DNA of 58,012 nucleotides from Lentisphaerota bacterium (lineage in GTDB: Bacteria; Verrucomicrobiota; Lentisphaeria; Victivallales; Victivallaceae), in NCBI GenBank assembly GCA_015061525.1, contig SUWK01000008.1, positions 1 to 58,012 on the forward strand, given 5' to 3'. Positions 16,243-26,342 of this stretch are shown here, piece after piece. Both the position numbers and the translations under genes were made by a program. The stretch's first letter is position 1; each line of letters starts with the position of its first letter. The notes beneath the pieces are model-generated. The model ran no database searches. It saw only the letters and a list, made by a program, of their open reading frames with translations, and had not been told where the DNA came from.

Positions 16243-18114
16243 TTACTTTGCGCGGGGCAGGGCATCCGGGGAGAATGACACTACCGGGTTGAGGTCACCG
16301 CCCAAACTGACGGAGGAGTCTTCTTTCATCTCGGTGACTTCAATGCTCCATATCTCGGATTTGGCGAAGAAGGTACGCGTATGCTGGAAGTTCCGTGCCA
16401 GCGTGACCCGTTTCAATTCACCCATGACCTGATTTTTGCTCTCGTTGCGGATGACAGCGGAAATGTATTCGCTGTTCTGACCTTTGAACTGCAGAGCCAC
16501 CACTTTGGCTCCGGCGGGAACTTCAAAGTAGAGTTTCGCTTTGGAGAATGCAAACAAGCTGAGGTTTTCCGCGACCATGCCGTTGCCCGGACGCCCGGAG
16601 CTGAATTTGGGAAATCCGGTGACATTGACAAAGGTGTAGAAACCGGTTTCCGGTGCTGTAAAGGTGCAATCCTGTTTGACTCCGGAGGGAATGGAAAATT
16701 CTTTTATCACTTTTCCGGAGGGGGCAAGCAGTTTCACCGGCAGGGCGTACTTATTATTGCCCAGAACTTTGTTGTTGATCGTGACTGTGACACTTTCACC
16801 TTTATCGGCATACTGGATGAAGCGCAGTTTTCCTCTGAACCACAATCTTTCGGACGCTGCCGGACACTTTTCTGCAGCGGGTGCAGTCAGTTTGGCGATA
16901 TTCAGTTCTGCCTGGGCAAAGGGGGCATTGGCGGCGTCGATTTTGTTTTCGGCGCACCATTTTTTCAGGTCAAAGGCTTTGCCGTTGATCTTGAGCGTTC
17001 CATTGATCTCCGGAGAACCGTTGGTGGAGTTGAAACTGATCGCTTTGCGGCTGCCGGAGTTGAGCAGTTTTACATTGTCAAAAGTTATATTGGCAAAGGG
17101 GGAGTTTGCTTCAGTGCGGAAGTTGAAAGGTTCAAAAATGGTGTTTCTGCCGTCAAATGTGCAATTTTTCGCAGTGATGGAAAAACCGTCTTTGTGCTGG
17201 TTGAAAATGGATAACATCCATTTCCCCTTACCCGAAGCAACGCAGTTTTCCAACAGAATACTGCCTTTTACCTGGGAGTGACCGGCGGAACAATCTATGG
17301 CGATGGCAGAGAAGTTGTTGCCGGTGAATTGGCAATCTTTGACCGTTACGGAAACCGGTTTGGATGCTGCGGTAAGCGGAGTAAGGTGAAAGAGGATACC
17401 GTCACCGGCGTTACCGGTAAACGTACAGTTTTCCACCCGGCAGTTGATGAGGTATTCTTTGGGGTTGTTGGGTTCAAAGTCGATGCCCGCCATCGGTGCA
17501 GTGCCGTTAGTGGTGTCGAAACGGCAGTCTTTGATCAGCAGATTTTCTGCGGAAATGATGGAACATCCCTGACGGTGGTGGTCTTCTGCGATGATGTTGG
17601 TGATAGTGACGTTTTTGGAATCGTTGATGTAGATACCATCGCCGCCGCTGGAACGGATGGTCAAATCAGTGATGGTGATATTTTCCGCGTGGGAGAAACT
17701 CAAAAGATGCCGCCATTCGGATTTTTCATACTTTTTGATATCCAGATAGTCAGCTTTCTGCATGGCGAGGATATTGTCACCCTCGCCTTTGATGGTGATG
17801 TTTTTGACATATCTGCCTTCAAAAAGGCAGTCGAAACGGGATTTGTATTCGCCTTTTTTTGCGATGACCTGCGTACCTTTGGCAAAAATCAACGTCAAAT
17901 CGGAACGCATTTTTATCGGACGCAGAATCCACGGTTTGCCGACGTTGTCCACTATGACGGTCGCAGCACCGGAGTCGATGGCTTTCTGCAGCGTTTCAGT
18001 GGCATCATCGGTATTGAAGCCGAACTTGGAGGCGTTGACTGTTTCTCCGGCGGCAAAGGCGGCAAAAAACAGCGCGCATACGCCGGAAATGAGGAGCATT
18101 TTGATTTTGTCCAT
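16243..18114 (-). CDS. Exported right-handed parallel beta-helix protein
   Basis: 623 residues. The internal ATG at 18114 is chosen because AAAAAAGGA lies 8 bases upstream; an in-frame upstream ATG exists at 18141. Signal peptide MDKIKMLLISGVCALFFAAFAAG. Residues ~25-390 are a pectin-lyase-type beta-helix, starting with a pectate-lyase-3-like segment (FNTDDATETLQKAIDSGA) and repeats such as NITITDLTIRSSGGDGIYINDSKNV. The remaining ~220 residues are beta-rich and may bind carbohydrate. It is probably a polysaccharide lyase or hydrolase acting outside the cytoplasm; catalytic residues were not assigned. Last gene of a six-gene minus-strand operon. Confidence 0.75.
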   Translation of the reverse strand: MDKIKMLLISGVCALFFAAFAAGETVNASKFGFNTDDATETLQKAIDSGAATVIVDNVGKPWILRPIKMRSDLTLIFAKGTQVIAKKGEYKSRFDCLFEGRYVKNITIKGEGDNILAMQKADYLDIKKYEKSEWRHLLSFSHAENITITDLTIRSSGGDGIYINDSKNVTITNIIAEDHHRQGCSIISAENLLIKDCRFDTTNGTAPMAGIDFEPNNPKEYLINCRVENCTFTGNAGDGILFHLTPLTAASKPVSVTVKDCQFTGNNFSAIAIDCSAGHSQVKGSILLENCVASGKGKWMLSIFNQHKDGFSITAKNCTFDGRNTIFEPFNFRTEANSPFANITFDNVKLLNSGSRKAISFNSTNGSPEINGTLKINGKAFDLKKWCAENKIDAANAPFAQAELNIAKLTAPAAEKCPAASERLWFRGKLRFIQYADKGESVTVTINNKVLGNNKYALPVKLLAPSGKVIKEFSIPSGVKQDCTFTAPETGFYTFVNVTGFPKFSSGRPGNGMVAENLSLFAFSKAKLYFEVPAGAKVVALQFKGQNSEYISAVIRNESKNQVMGELKRVTLARNFQHTRTFFAKSEIWSIEVTEMKEDSSVSLGGDLNPVVSFSPDALPRAK

Positions 18115-18152
18115 GTTGTTTTTCCTTTTTTTTATTGACACAAGTCAGTGAA

Positions 18153-20780
18153 TTATTCAATGACCAATAATATACCATGTTCCGGTGAAACCGGGATCGC
18201 TTCATCTTTTTCAAAGAAAGCTTCCGCCTGAAATCCTGCAATTTCCGGTGCATGGAAACGGAAATCACCTGCCGGGAGCAGTTCCTGCGGAATATGCAGA
18301 AGTACTTTTTCCTCCTGTTTGCTCCATGAGGCAACTGCGATCACGGTGGCTTTGCCGCCGTAATATACGGAGCAGTGGACATCCGGATGGGAGGTTCGCA
18401 ATTTTCCGGGAAACTCCTCTTCCAGAATAAGCCGGGCATCCGGGATACCGCAAGTGTCGGCAAAATTCCAGAATTTCCGTGGATCACCGAACCAGCCGTA
18501 GCGGTCAGTCATGCCGAAAAGCATCCCCCGTGCGGGGTTGGCACGCTGGAGCATCTGCCCCATGTGACCGGTGGCTCTGCCGGAGATCTCAATAAGATAG
18601 TAATCGTAGTCTGCGGCATTGTATTCGTAACATTCCCCCAGCCAGAGTCGGGTGTAATAGGGCATATTTGCCATATCACGCAATGGTACGGAGGTATTGC
18701 CGTAGAAGGTTTGCGACTGTAATGCAAACTGGTTCCATGCGTGGAAATCTATGATCGGCATGGTGTTGTGAGCATATTTTTCAAAAATGCGGTAGATGCG
18801 CTGGAAACCATTTCGGGAGATGAAAATATCATCCAGATAAAGAACGTCGAACGGACACTTTTCCAGCATACAGCGCAGTCCTTCGCAGTAGAAGTTTTCA
18901 AAGCGGGTGTTGACGCTCAACTGCAGTGCCAGATCCACGATCCCTTCTGCCGGCCCGTTCCGGATCACTTCCGCCCAGCCGGTAAGATAGTTGCCGCAAA
19001 CATGCCGGATTATCCAGGGATGCACTCCGGAGCGGTAGTTGGTTGCGGGCAGAGATTCTCTGCCGCTGCCGGGGAAAAAGATTTCTCCATTAAGCGACCA
19101 GAACGGCCAGAACTCCGGACACATTACCGCCAGCTGACGGCAAGTGTAGTACAAACCGACTTTGAAACCCTCTTTGTGGGCGCGGGCTACGAAGTTCTGC
19201 AGTTTTTCAAACGAAAGCTGCGAAAATGGATAATTCTGGATCGGATTGAGCAGCAGCGCGTGGTGGATATTGATGATGTTCACCCCGTCCTGACGCAGTT
19301 TGTCAAAATCCACATTATCTATCGGATCGGGGTCTCCTGCAGTGTGGCCGTGCATGTAAAACTGCCAGATGCGTTCATTCCAGTGACGTTTGGCATCGAT
19401 CGGGCGGAACGGCGTGAACTGCATTTCAAAGCCGTATTCGAGCTCCTGATCCGCAGTGATTTGGCGCGCTCCGCTGTAAATGACGGCAGTACCGCCGGCA
19501 ATGCTGATGCCGCCGCTGCCGTTGTTGTACCAGGCATCGGGCAGATGCAGTTTGTTGAAGTTATAGTGGCAGTTGCCCATCGGCATGTGACTGCGGCTGT
19601 CGCGCAGACGGATACCCATACCGCCGTCAGTGCTGCCGCACCAGTAACCATCCTGCCAGCGGTTGCGGTTCCAGACCCACTCAATTTGTTCCGGAGTTTT
19701 GCCGCCGTGGAGATTTAATCCCATGAAATACTCTTTTTCGGCATGGGATATTTTCAGCATGGAGTTATTGATGGCAATGGTTTTTTCCGGTTTCAAAAAG
19801 AGCTGGAACGAGAGGAAACCGTCAAACTCCAGACTTCCGGCAAGGCGTGCCGGAATATTCCCGACTCTGCCGGAAACTTCCCATCTTATACACAGATCGC
19901 TTTCTTCGGTAAATTTCAGACTGTTTCCAGTAAATGCTTCATCATCTGCCGTGAACGTTACCGGAGCAGTAAAGAGCGGAATTTCGCTGCCGTCGGTTCT
20001 GGTATTGCCGTCAGTATAAGTTGAATATGCCTGCAGCGGCAGACCGTTGGCATCCAGTTCCAGCGCGTGTCCCAGCCAGAAAAGTTTGCTGCCCTGCCGT
20101 TTGAGCGGGATGAATGGGGCAAAGACGGTTTTATCCTGGCCGACGGTGGAGTTGAGCCATGCCAGACGGGCAAGGCGGTGATCGTCATCTTCACCGCGAT
20201 TGGCGATTTTTTCCCCGCTGACGTTCAAGGTAAACGGTATCGCGACTTTGTCAGCAAGTGAGTCCGAGGTGAGGAAAAGTTTACCGGAAAAATTACCATC
20301 TGCCGTTTCCGGGATGGTGAAGCCGCACCACAAAGGACAAATGCTGCTGCTTTCCACATTTACCGTTTTGGTGAAGTTTTTTCCGTAACAATCCACACCG
20401 CCGAGGTTGAAACAGGTGAAGTCCGCAAATGGCAGTTCGGCATCAAGGCGGATATTTTTCAGCATCAGTTCATTTGTCCATATCATCAGCTGAAAGGTCA
20501 GAAACTCCCCGGGGTTGCCGGTAAGTTCAACTCTGCCCAAAGTGCCGGTTTTGCCGTCAAGAACAGTTTTCGGAACTTTGAAAAAATTGGTGACCGGGTA
20601 TTCGCGGGGAATTCCGAAAATATAGAATTTCGCCGGGTTGTTTTTTTTGTAACTCTGTATGGTTGAGTAATCTGCAAAATCGCACATTTCCGGGGAATGC
20701 CCGAAAAATTTTAAAAACTCTGCATCGCACTCCGCAGATTGATTAGTTCCGTCAATCCGAGTAGAATTATTTTTTTTCAT
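18153..20780 (-). CDS. Large DUF6067/GH123-like putative glycoside hydrolase
   Basis: 875 residues without a signal peptide. The N-terminal ~480 residues appear beta-rich. The segment from ~480 (WNERIWQFYMHGHTAGDPD, LRQDGVNIINIHHA, GFKVGLYYTCRQ, DVLYLDDIFISRNG) reads as a TIM-barrel of the DUF6067 type, related to GH123, with DD in VLYLDDIF a candidate for the active site. A C-terminal beta-sandwich follows. The ribosome site is weak, so expression may depend on the upstream genes, from which it is separated by 35 bp. Family placement is from motif resemblance only. Confidence 0.65.
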   Translation of the reverse strand: MKKNNSTRIDGTNQSAECDAEFLKFFGHSPEMCDFADYSTIQSYKKNNPAKFYIFGIPREYPVTNFFKVPKTVLDGKTGTLGRVELTGNPGEFLTFQLMIWTNELMLKNIRLDAELPFADFTCFNLGGVDCYGKNFTKTVNVESSSICPLWCGFTIPETADGNFSGKLFLTSDSLADKVAIPFTLNVSGEKIANRGEDDDHRLARLAWLNSTVGQDKTVFAPFIPLKRQGSKLFWLGHALELDANGLPLQAYSTYTDGNTRTDGSEIPLFTAPVTFTADDEAFTGNSLKFTEESDLCIRWEVSGRVGNIPARLAGSLEFDGFLSFQLFLKPEKTIAINNSMLKISHAEKEYFMGLNLHGGKTPEQIEWVWNRNRWQDGYWCGSTDGGMGIRLRDSRSHMPMGNCHYNFNKLHLPDAWYNNGSGGISIAGGTAVIYSGARQITADQELEYGFEMQFTPFRPIDAKRHWNERIWQFYMHGHTAGDPDPIDNVDFDKLRQDGVNIINIHHALLLNPIQNYPFSQLSFEKLQNFVARAHKEGFKVGLYYTCRQLAVMCPEFWPFWSLNGEIFFPGSGRESLPATNYRSGVHPWIIRHVCGNYLTGWAEVIRNGPAEGIVDLALQLSVNTRFENFYCEGLRCMLEKCPFDVLYLDDIFISRNGFQRIYRIFEKYAHNTMPIIDFHAWNQFALQSQTFYGNTSVPLRDMANMPYYTRLWLGECYEYNAADYDYYLIEISGRATGHMGQMLQRANPARGMLFGMTDRYGWFGDPRKFWNFADTCGIPDARLILEEEFPGKLRTSHPDVHCSVYYGGKATVIAVASWSKQEEKVLLHIPQELLPAGDFRFHAPEIAGFQAEAFFEKDEAIPVSPEHGILLVIE

Positions 20781-20815
20781 TTTTTATGGATAGGGTATTT
20801 ATTGTATGAACTCTT

Positions 20816-21598
20816 TTACATGGATTCTATCTTTTTCCGCAAGCTTGCTGTGGAGCAGAATGAGTGCCGCGGATAGAACCGGAAGTGTCCGGTCTCCCGC
20901 AGATAATTGCCCAGCGCGTAATTGAAGCATCCTCTGGAATTGATGAATTGTCCCCAGAAACCGAAGTGCCAGCGGACATCCCGGTTCTCTTCACTCAGAT
21001 TTTTCTGCCACTCATCCGGGAAGATGGCGAGCCATTTGCTGTAAGAATTGAGCCAGGTATCGGTATACAGTTCAACAGCTCCCATATTTTCCGCCCTGTC
21101 GAGCAGCTTGAGGAAACACTCTTTGATATATTCCGGATAATCAAAGAATGAATCCGGCTGTTTGTCATTGGAGATGTGAAAAGTCAGCCGTTTTGTTCCC
21201 GGAGTGAGGACAAAATTGTGCCTGAGGAAACCGCACTGGTTCCACGCGGTCGCGGAACGGTCACGGTAATCTCTGACACAGCGGGCATCAAGCCGGGGCT
21301 TGATGAATTCAAAGCCGTTTTCTTCAAATTCCGCAGCTGTCCGGCTTTGCTGCCAGATCGCTTCCAGGGCATCTCTGAACTCTGCCCAGTAGGGAGTATC
21401 AAAGTAGTACCCGGTCGGATTCAACGCTTCCGGATTGAGATCGGTTTTGCGGAAAATATCCACTATGTTTTCCAGAGCATCAGCAAAAGTGAGTTTCGGA
21501 GTTTCTTTCAGAACTTTATGCAGAAAGAAGAGCTTGAGCCTGACTATCTGGTAGAGGTACTCCCGGTGTTCTTCAAGAGTTTTCGGCTGATTTTTCAT
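20816..21598 (-). CDS. Conserved-looking hypothetical protein
   Basis: 260 residues with GGAAG before the ATG. I do not recognise the family. No signal peptide or membrane segment is seen, so it is probably cytoplasmic. The protein is rich in aromatic residues and Arg (FDTPYWAEFRDALEAIW, DYRDRSATAWNQCGFLRHNF, WHFGFWGQFINSRGCF). It is read 15 bp after the pseudopilin gene in the same direction and 35 bp before the DUF6067-like gene, so a role in the same sugar pathway is inferred. Confidence 0.6.
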   Translation of the reverse strand: MKNQPKTLEEHREYLYQIVRLKLFFLHKVLKETPKLTFADALENIVDIFRKTDLNPEALNPTGYYFDTPYWAEFRDALEAIWQQSRTAAEFEENGFEFIKPRLDARCVRDYRDRSATAWNQCGFLRHNFVLTPGTKRLTFHISNDKQPDSFFDYPEYIKECFLKLLDRAENMGAVELYTDTWLNSYSKWLAIFPDEWQKNLSEENRDVRWHFGFWGQFINSRGCFNYALGNYLRETGHFRFYPRHSFCSTASLRKKIESM

Positions 21599-21613
21599 TA
21601 TTTCTTCCGTAAC

Positions 21614-22336
21614 TTAATAACTGAATGCACTGTTGGGGGAGCGGTCGGCAGACTGCGGATTGTGCCGCCAGGGACTGTTGTCCTTATCTGCGGGGGGCAG
21701 GACGCTGGCGTAGAGGTTTTCCAGCCAGGCCTCACCGGCACCGGAGGCGGTTGTGGTTTCCACATGACCGTCAGCCCGGGCGAGTGTTGCCGAACTGCTG
21801 TGACGCGCCCAGATATCGGCAAAGTTTTTCTCATATACATAGTAACCGGTGGTGCGTCCATTGCTTTTCAAAGCACAATCCACGATCGTAATCTGACTGG
21901 AGGGAGATTTGACGAGCGACTGTTTCAAACCGTTGAAGTAAAGGTGGTTGAAGCCGTAACTGATATACTGCCAGTATGCATTGTAGCTGGTGAGATTTTT
22001 GCCGATGAGCGCGTGCATATTCGGATTGGTGTCGCTTGGACACATCTGAACCGGGATCGGGGTGTAATTCTGCTGGGCAAAGTACAAGTTCCAGCTCACG
22101 CTCCAGCCGCTCATCGGGGTGGTCAGTTTCAGTGGGTAGTAATCATCATTGTCGTCGACGTACTGTACCATGCCCAACCCGAACTGTTTAAGGTTGTTGA
22201 CACAGCTGGCAGTGCGTCCGCGTTCACGGGCACTGTTGAGTGCGGGCAGCAGGATTGCCGCCAGAATCGCGATGATGGCGATCACGACCAGCAGTTCGAT
22301 CAGAGTGAAGTGTTGTTTGCGTGAGGATGTGTTCAT
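21614..22336 (-). CDS. Prepilin-leader pseudopilin with H-X9-DG motif
   Basis: 240 residues. Leader to [11 protein letters not shown], hydrophobic helix, [26 protein letters not shown]-terminal region has [14 protein letters not shown], an exact H-X9-DG motif as in prepilin-processing-associated proteins of planctomycetes and lentisphaeras. Its ATG overlaps the stop of the upstream fucosidase gene by ATGA, and AAAGGAGAG within that gene's last codons is its ribosome site, so the two are translationally coupled. Unlike three of its paralogues, its leader codons carry no palindrome. Confidence 0.9.
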   Translation of the reverse strand: MNTSSRKQHFTLIELLVVIAIIAILAAILLPALNSARERGRTASCVNNLKQFGLGMVQYVDDNDDYYPLKLTTPMSGWSVSWNLYFAQQNYTPIPVQMCPSDTNPNMHALIGKNLTSYNAYWQYISYGFNHLYFNGLKQSLVKSPSSQITIVDCALKSNGRTTGYYVYEKNFADIWARHSSSATLARADGHVETTTASGAGEAWLENLYASVLPPADKDNSPWRHNPQSADRSPNSAFSY

Positions 22337-23616
22337 AATTTACTCTCCTTTTGTTGGGTTGGTGTGTTACCGGGAAAATAACTTTTTTCATTTATATCAA
22401 GTTTTTCAGCCAGAGCTGCTTTGATAACGTATGGCGGGGTGAGTTCCTTCAGACCGGTGATGAGCAGTTTGTGCCAGTCATACTCATTGCGGTGTTCATG
22501 GGTATAGTCAAGTTTTCTGCCGTTTGCCAGCAATGAAACGCTGTTGATTTCCGAACGGATACCGAAAAGTTTTATTTCGCTTGTCCGGCTGGTGACCCAC
22601 AGGTAAACAGCGTTTTCTTTGGCAGTAAGTTCGCCCCAGTGAAAGTCAAAAGGCTGGATCAGCTGCTGACAGTCTTTTGCTCCGTACAGAGCTTCACTGT
22701 TATCTTTCAGAAACCTGCCGAAATGCTTGAGCCGGGTCACTGCCGGAGCCGGGAAAGTTCCGAGTTCCGTGGGACCGACATTGAGCAGATAGTTGGCATT
22801 GCGGCTGCACATCCGAGCCAGATTACGGATCAGGGTCAGAGGTTTGCGGTAGTGATCATCTTTACGGTGATAGCCCCAGCTCTCATTCATCGTCCCCAGA
22901 CCTTCGGTCGGTCTGGTGAAAGCATAGCGGGGAATGGCGTTGTCACCGAGTGAATCGTAATCGCCCTTGCCGTTGCCGACTCTGCCGCTGACCAGACACT
23001 CCGGCTGGAGGCTGTGGACAAAATCGGTCAGCTCTTTGCTCTCGCTTTCGGTAATGGTGTTCGGAGTGTCAAACCAGATGATGGCGATCTCTCCGTAGTT
23101 GGTGAGGATCTCGCGCAGCTGGTGTTTGACTTTGCCATTGAGATAGCGGGCAAAGGAGTCGTGGTTTTCCCGCGGCGGGAAATCCCAGTTGTTGCCGGAC
23201 GCGTCGGCTTCGTGCCAATCCTGATCCTGCGAGTAGTAACAGCCGAGTTTGATACCGTATTTTCTGCATGCTGCGGCAAGTTCCGCCAGCACATCCCGAC
23301 CGAAAGGCGTGGCGTCGACCACGTTGTAGGAGTCGTAGGTGCTGTGAAACATGGCAAAACCGTCATGGTGTTTGGCGGTGAATACCAGATATTTCATTCC
23401 CGCATCACGGATCTGTTTCACCCATTTGTCAGCGTTGAAATCTGCCGGGTTGAATTTTCCGGCAAGTTTTTCATACTCTTTAATGGGGATCCGGAATTTA
23501 TTCATCACCCATTCTGATACCCACGGTACATCCATATTGTCCCATTCGCCGCCGGGGACAGCGTATAATCCCCAGTGGATGAACATACCGAAACGGGCGT
23601 TTTCAAACCAATTCAT
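22333..23616 (-). CDS. Alpha-L-fucosidase, GH29
   Basis: 427 residues from the ATG at 23616, which has GAGGTG 7 bases upstream; an in-frame upstream ATG lies inside the end of the previous gene. Starts directly with the GH29 barrel: [50 protein letters not shown], and [11 protein letters not shown], whose Asp fits the catalytic nucleophile. A short C-terminal beta region follows. It hydrolyses terminal fucose from glycans. No signal peptide, so it probably acts on imported oligosaccharides. Confidence 0.9.
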   Translation of the reverse strand: MNWFENARFGMFIHWGLYAVPGGEWDNMDVPWVSEWVMNKFRIPIKEYEKLAGKFNPADFNADKWVKQIRDAGMKYLVFTAKHHDGFAMFHSTYDSYNVVDATPFGRDVLAELAAACRKYGIKLGCYYSQDQDWHEADASGNNWDFPPRENHDSFARYLNGKVKHQLREILTNYGEIAIIWFDTPNTITESESKELTDFVHSLQPECLVSGRVGNGKGDYDSLGDNAIPRYAFTRPTEGLGTMNESWGYHRKDDHYRKPLTLIRNLARMCSRNANYLLNVGPTELGTFPAPAVTRLKHFGRFLKDNSEALYGAKDCQQLIQPFDFHWGELTAKENAVYLWVTSRTSEIKLFGIRSEINSVSLLANGRKLDYTHEHRNEYDWHKLLITGLKELTPPYVIKAALAEKLDINEKSYFPGNTPTQQKESKL

Positions 23617-23627
23617 TTTTTTACACC

Positions 23628-25274
23628 TCAAGGGATAAGGAAAAATTCCATGTCATCAAAAAGAGCAGTTTTCCCGTGATAACTGCGGACACCTGCATGG
23701 ATTTCGATCTTTTCCGCTTCATCGGGTATAAAGATCGCGAACAGTGCCATTTTCCAGCCGTCGGCAAGCGGTTCGGTAAAGGCAACTGACGGACGTTCAG
23801 TCTGTTCCAGAACTTTCTGACCTTTATTGGTGTAAAAGTGCATACTCAGACCGGGGGTGATGCCGTTTTCGTGTTTGACTTTTGCGCGGACAAGATACAA
23901 TTCACCGGCTTTGACCGGGATGCGGTTGGAGTACATCGAGCCGAAAGTGACTCCGGAAAATTTGGCATGTTTTTCCGGCGTGACAGTTACCGTGCCTTTT
24001 TTTCCGGAAAGCCAGACATTCAAACCGACTTTGCCGTTCTCAAAGTCCGCTTTCCAGACCGTTTTCGCTTTGCCCGCAGCAAACTGCTTTTTCGCGTAGC
24101 TGAGCGGATCGCGTGCTGCGTCGATAGCATCGAAAAGTCCGGGGAGGATCTCCGGCCAGAGTCTGGCTTTGCCGCCGCCGGCACGTTTATGGGCGTTTTC
24201 ATAGTACGGCAGCATGGTAAAGGGCCACCATTTGGCGGGAGTTTCATAGTAGAGCCAGACGTATTCAGCAGAGGCGTTGAGCGCGTGATGGAGGTTGCGC
24301 CGGAAGAGCGGCATGCGTTCCATAAGCGGGGATTTGACCTGCCAGAACCCTTTGGTATTATAATACGCATCCAGATAAAAGGGGATGGCAATACCGGATT
24401 GGAGCAGGATCTTCTGCCAGAGTTCCGGGGCGGCAAGTTTCGGGGTGAGGGTGTAGTGGTCATTGACGATCTTGTAGTAATCGGTACGCAGACTGGAAGT
24501 ATAACCGACCAGCTCAGTTCCGTCGTAGAGTTTTGCCTGCGGGGGCAGTTTTTCAAACATGCCGTCAAAGAATGCCGGACTTAAACCGTACATCTGGTTT
24601 TTGAGATCTTCTTTAAGATCAGCTGAAGCAAGGGAGGGAAAGTTGATGGCATAAGTACCCAGTACTGCGATGATCCTGATATCGGGGAAATGTCTGGTCA
24701 TTGCCTGGATCATCTGCCGGCCGCGCTGACGGGCCTTGGCATAACTTTCTTCAAAAGTTTTGCCGCTGGCCGGATCGTATTGGAAAATCGGATGATATTT
24801 GTCGCCGCCGTAGTGTTCGATGTCCATAAAGATACCTTTCAAGCCGCACTCTTTGGCAACTTGAGCGAGAATGCCGACGTTATTGAAGACGGTTTCCCAT
24901 GCTGCATCATCAAAAAGACCGAAATTGCATTTGGTGGTCGCCATGTAAACGAAGTTGTCCGTCCACTTTTTGAATTTCACCTGCTTGAGTGCCGCGACAT
25001 CTTCATCGAAGAAACTCCGTTCCCATTTCAAACCGCTGAAAATGCTGTGGCGGTAGATGGTATGCTCTTTGCCGTTGATAGTTTTACGGATGTCAAAGTG
25101 CAGACAAATTCCGTCGATGGGGCAGTATTGCTCCATGGTCTCCTGATGCTGCAGCAGTTGTTTCGGAGTAAGGGAACTGAAACCGGTTGCAACGATCTTT
25201 TTTCTTTCGGCAGCAGCTGTGATTAATGATACACAGCACAGTGCCAGCGGCAGTGCTTTCTGTAAAAAATTCAT
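23628..25274 (-). CDS. Exported glycoside-hydrolase-like protein with C-terminal beta-sandwich
   Basis: 548 residues from the ATG at 25274 (GGGGAG upstream); the longer in-frame start at 25319 lacks a site. Signal peptide MNFLQKALPLALCCVSLITAAA. Residues ~25-390 look like a TIM barrel with candidate acidic active-site segments CGLKGIFMDIEHYGGD and YVWLYYETP, but I cannot name the family. Residues ~400-548 resemble a carbohydrate-binding jelly roll (WKADFENGKVGLNVWLSG, IPVKAGELYLVRAKVKH). First gene of the operon with the fucosidase, from which it is 11 bp away; a role in fucosylated-glycan breakdown is inferred. Confidence 0.65.
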   Translation of the reverse strand: MNFLQKALPLALCCVSLITAAAERKKIVATGFSSLTPKQLLQHQETMEQYCPIDGICLHFDIRKTINGKEHTIYRHSIFSGLKWERSFFDEDVAALKQVKFKKWTDNFVYMATTKCNFGLFDDAAWETVFNNVGILAQVAKECGLKGIFMDIEHYGGDKYHPIFQYDPASGKTFEESYAKARQRGRQMIQAMTRHFPDIRIIAVLGTYAINFPSLASADLKEDLKNQMYGLSPAFFDGMFEKLPPQAKLYDGTELVGYTSSLRTDYYKIVNDHYTLTPKLAAPELWQKILLQSGIAIPFYLDAYYNTKGFWQVKSPLMERMPLFRRNLHHALNASAEYVWLYYETPAKWWPFTMLPYYENAHKRAGGGKARLWPEILPGLFDAIDAARDPLSYAKKQFAAGKAKTVWKADFENGKVGLNVWLSGKKGTVTVTPEKHAKFSGVTFGSMYSNRIPVKAGELYLVRAKVKHENGITPGLSMHFYTNKGQKVLEQTERPSVAFTEPLADGWKMALFAIFIPDEAEKIEIHAGVRSYHGKTALFDDMEFFLIP

Positions 25275-25338
25275 ATAACTCCCCGTTTTTGACTGGATTT
25301 TTCCATACCGGCATTTCAATTCCGGTAATCACAAGTTA

Positions 25339-25367
25339 ATTATAGCCGTTGAAAAGGGAAAAAACAA
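25339..25367 (-). promoter_or_regulatory. Predicted promoter of the minus-strand fucosidase operon
   Basis: On the minus strand, TTGTTT, 17-base spacer, perfect TATAAT. It places the RNA start about 60 bases before the ATG at 25274. Confidence 0.6.
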
Positions 25368-25430
25368 TCCATTTTAACAATTTTTTTGTTCTTAAATATA
25401 AAAAAAGTTGTCCAAAATTAACATTTGCGT

Positions 25431-25459
25431 TTGGAAATCCAATTTTGCTGCACTATATT
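25431..25459 (+). promoter_or_regulatory. Predicted promoter with embedded palindrome
   Basis: TTGGAA, 17-base spacer, TATATT upstream of the AraC-type gene. The -35 hexamer is part of the 12-bp palindrome TTGGAAATCCAA (25431-25442), a possible regulator site shared with the divergent fucosidase operon. Confidence 0.5.
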
Positions 25460-25494
25460 ATTCCGTTCAATAATTTATCAACACGGAGCAGTAT

Positions 25495-26313
25495 ATGAAA
25501 ATAGAAATCGGGGCGGCCCATTATACCCAGCTTGACTCCAACTGGAATACCGATGCTTTTATGCCGTGGTCGCGGATTATCCCCTGGTCGCGGATCTATT
25601 TTCCGGTCAAAGGCGGCGGAGTGGTGAAAACTCCGGAAAAGGAGTATATCCTTACTCCTGGTAAAGTGGTATTGATCCCGGCATTTGCGGCGATTCATAT
25701 CAGTTGTCCGGATTATCTGGAGAAGTACTGGTGCCACTTCAATATCTATTTCAATAACGCGCAGGATGACTTTTTCACTTTTTTTCACGATCCGCTTGAA
25801 TACACTCTCAAAGATGATGAATTTGATTATTATTCGCTGATTTTCAAACGGTTGGTCGCTGCGTACAATGTTAATAACAAAACCAGCCGTACCGGTTGGG
25901 AACAGCTCATGGCACAGTCAGCATTGTCATTGCTGCTGGAACCATTCCTTTTCAAAGTCACCGGTGACTGCCAGCGTCAGGAGTTCCCGTTGATAGTAAA
26001 AATCATCTCCATCATGCAGCGGGAAAAATATGCGCGTTTATCTATGGAGGATCTGGGAAAAATGGCCGGTCTGCATCCCAACTATCTTTCAAGGATATTC
26101 CGGGAAAAAATGGGACGCAGTCCGATGGAATATATGAAAACGATGCGGATGTACCGGGCGTGTCAGCTTCTGGTGAACAGTTCCAAGTCGATCAGTGAGA
26201 TCGCAGAGGAGGGCGGTTACGAAAATGTTGCCTCCTTTTCCAAAGCGTTCCGTCTGTGTTACGGTATCAGTCCGCGCACCTATCGGCTGGCACTGAAAAA
26301 TAAACGTCAATAA
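25495..26313 (+). CDS. AraC family transcriptional regulator
   Basis: 272 residues, ribosome site CGGAGC. N-terminal cupin-type domain (WSRIYFPVKGGGVVKTPEKEYILTPGKVVLIP) and C-terminal AraC double helix-turn-helix (~170-268) with LSRIFREKMGRSPMEYMKTMRMYRACQLL and ENVASFSKAFRLCYGISPRTYR. It is divergent from the fucosidase operon across a 220-bp gap holding promoters for both, which makes it the best candidate regulator of that operon. Confidence 0.9.
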   Translation: MKIEIGAAHYTQLDSNWNTDAFMPWSRIIPWSRIYFPVKGGGVVKTPEKEYILTPGKVVLIPAFAAIHISCPDYLEKYWCHFNIYFNNAQDDFFTFFHDPLEYTLKDDEFDYYSLIFKRLVAAYNVNNKTSRTGWEQLMAQSALSLLLEPFLFKVTGDCQRQEFPLIVKIISIMQREKYARLSMEDLGKMAGLHPNYLSRIFREKMGRSPMEYMKTMRMYRACQLLVNSSKSISEIAEEGGYENVASFSKAFRLCYGISPRTYRLALKNKRQ

Positions 26314-26342
26314 CCGGCAAACTTCGGAGAACAGCCGTTTTT

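Noticed and set aside
26316-26341. Possible terminator between convergent AraC-type genes
   Set aside because: Only a 4-5 bp CGGC/GCCG stem before the T-run; too weak to call.
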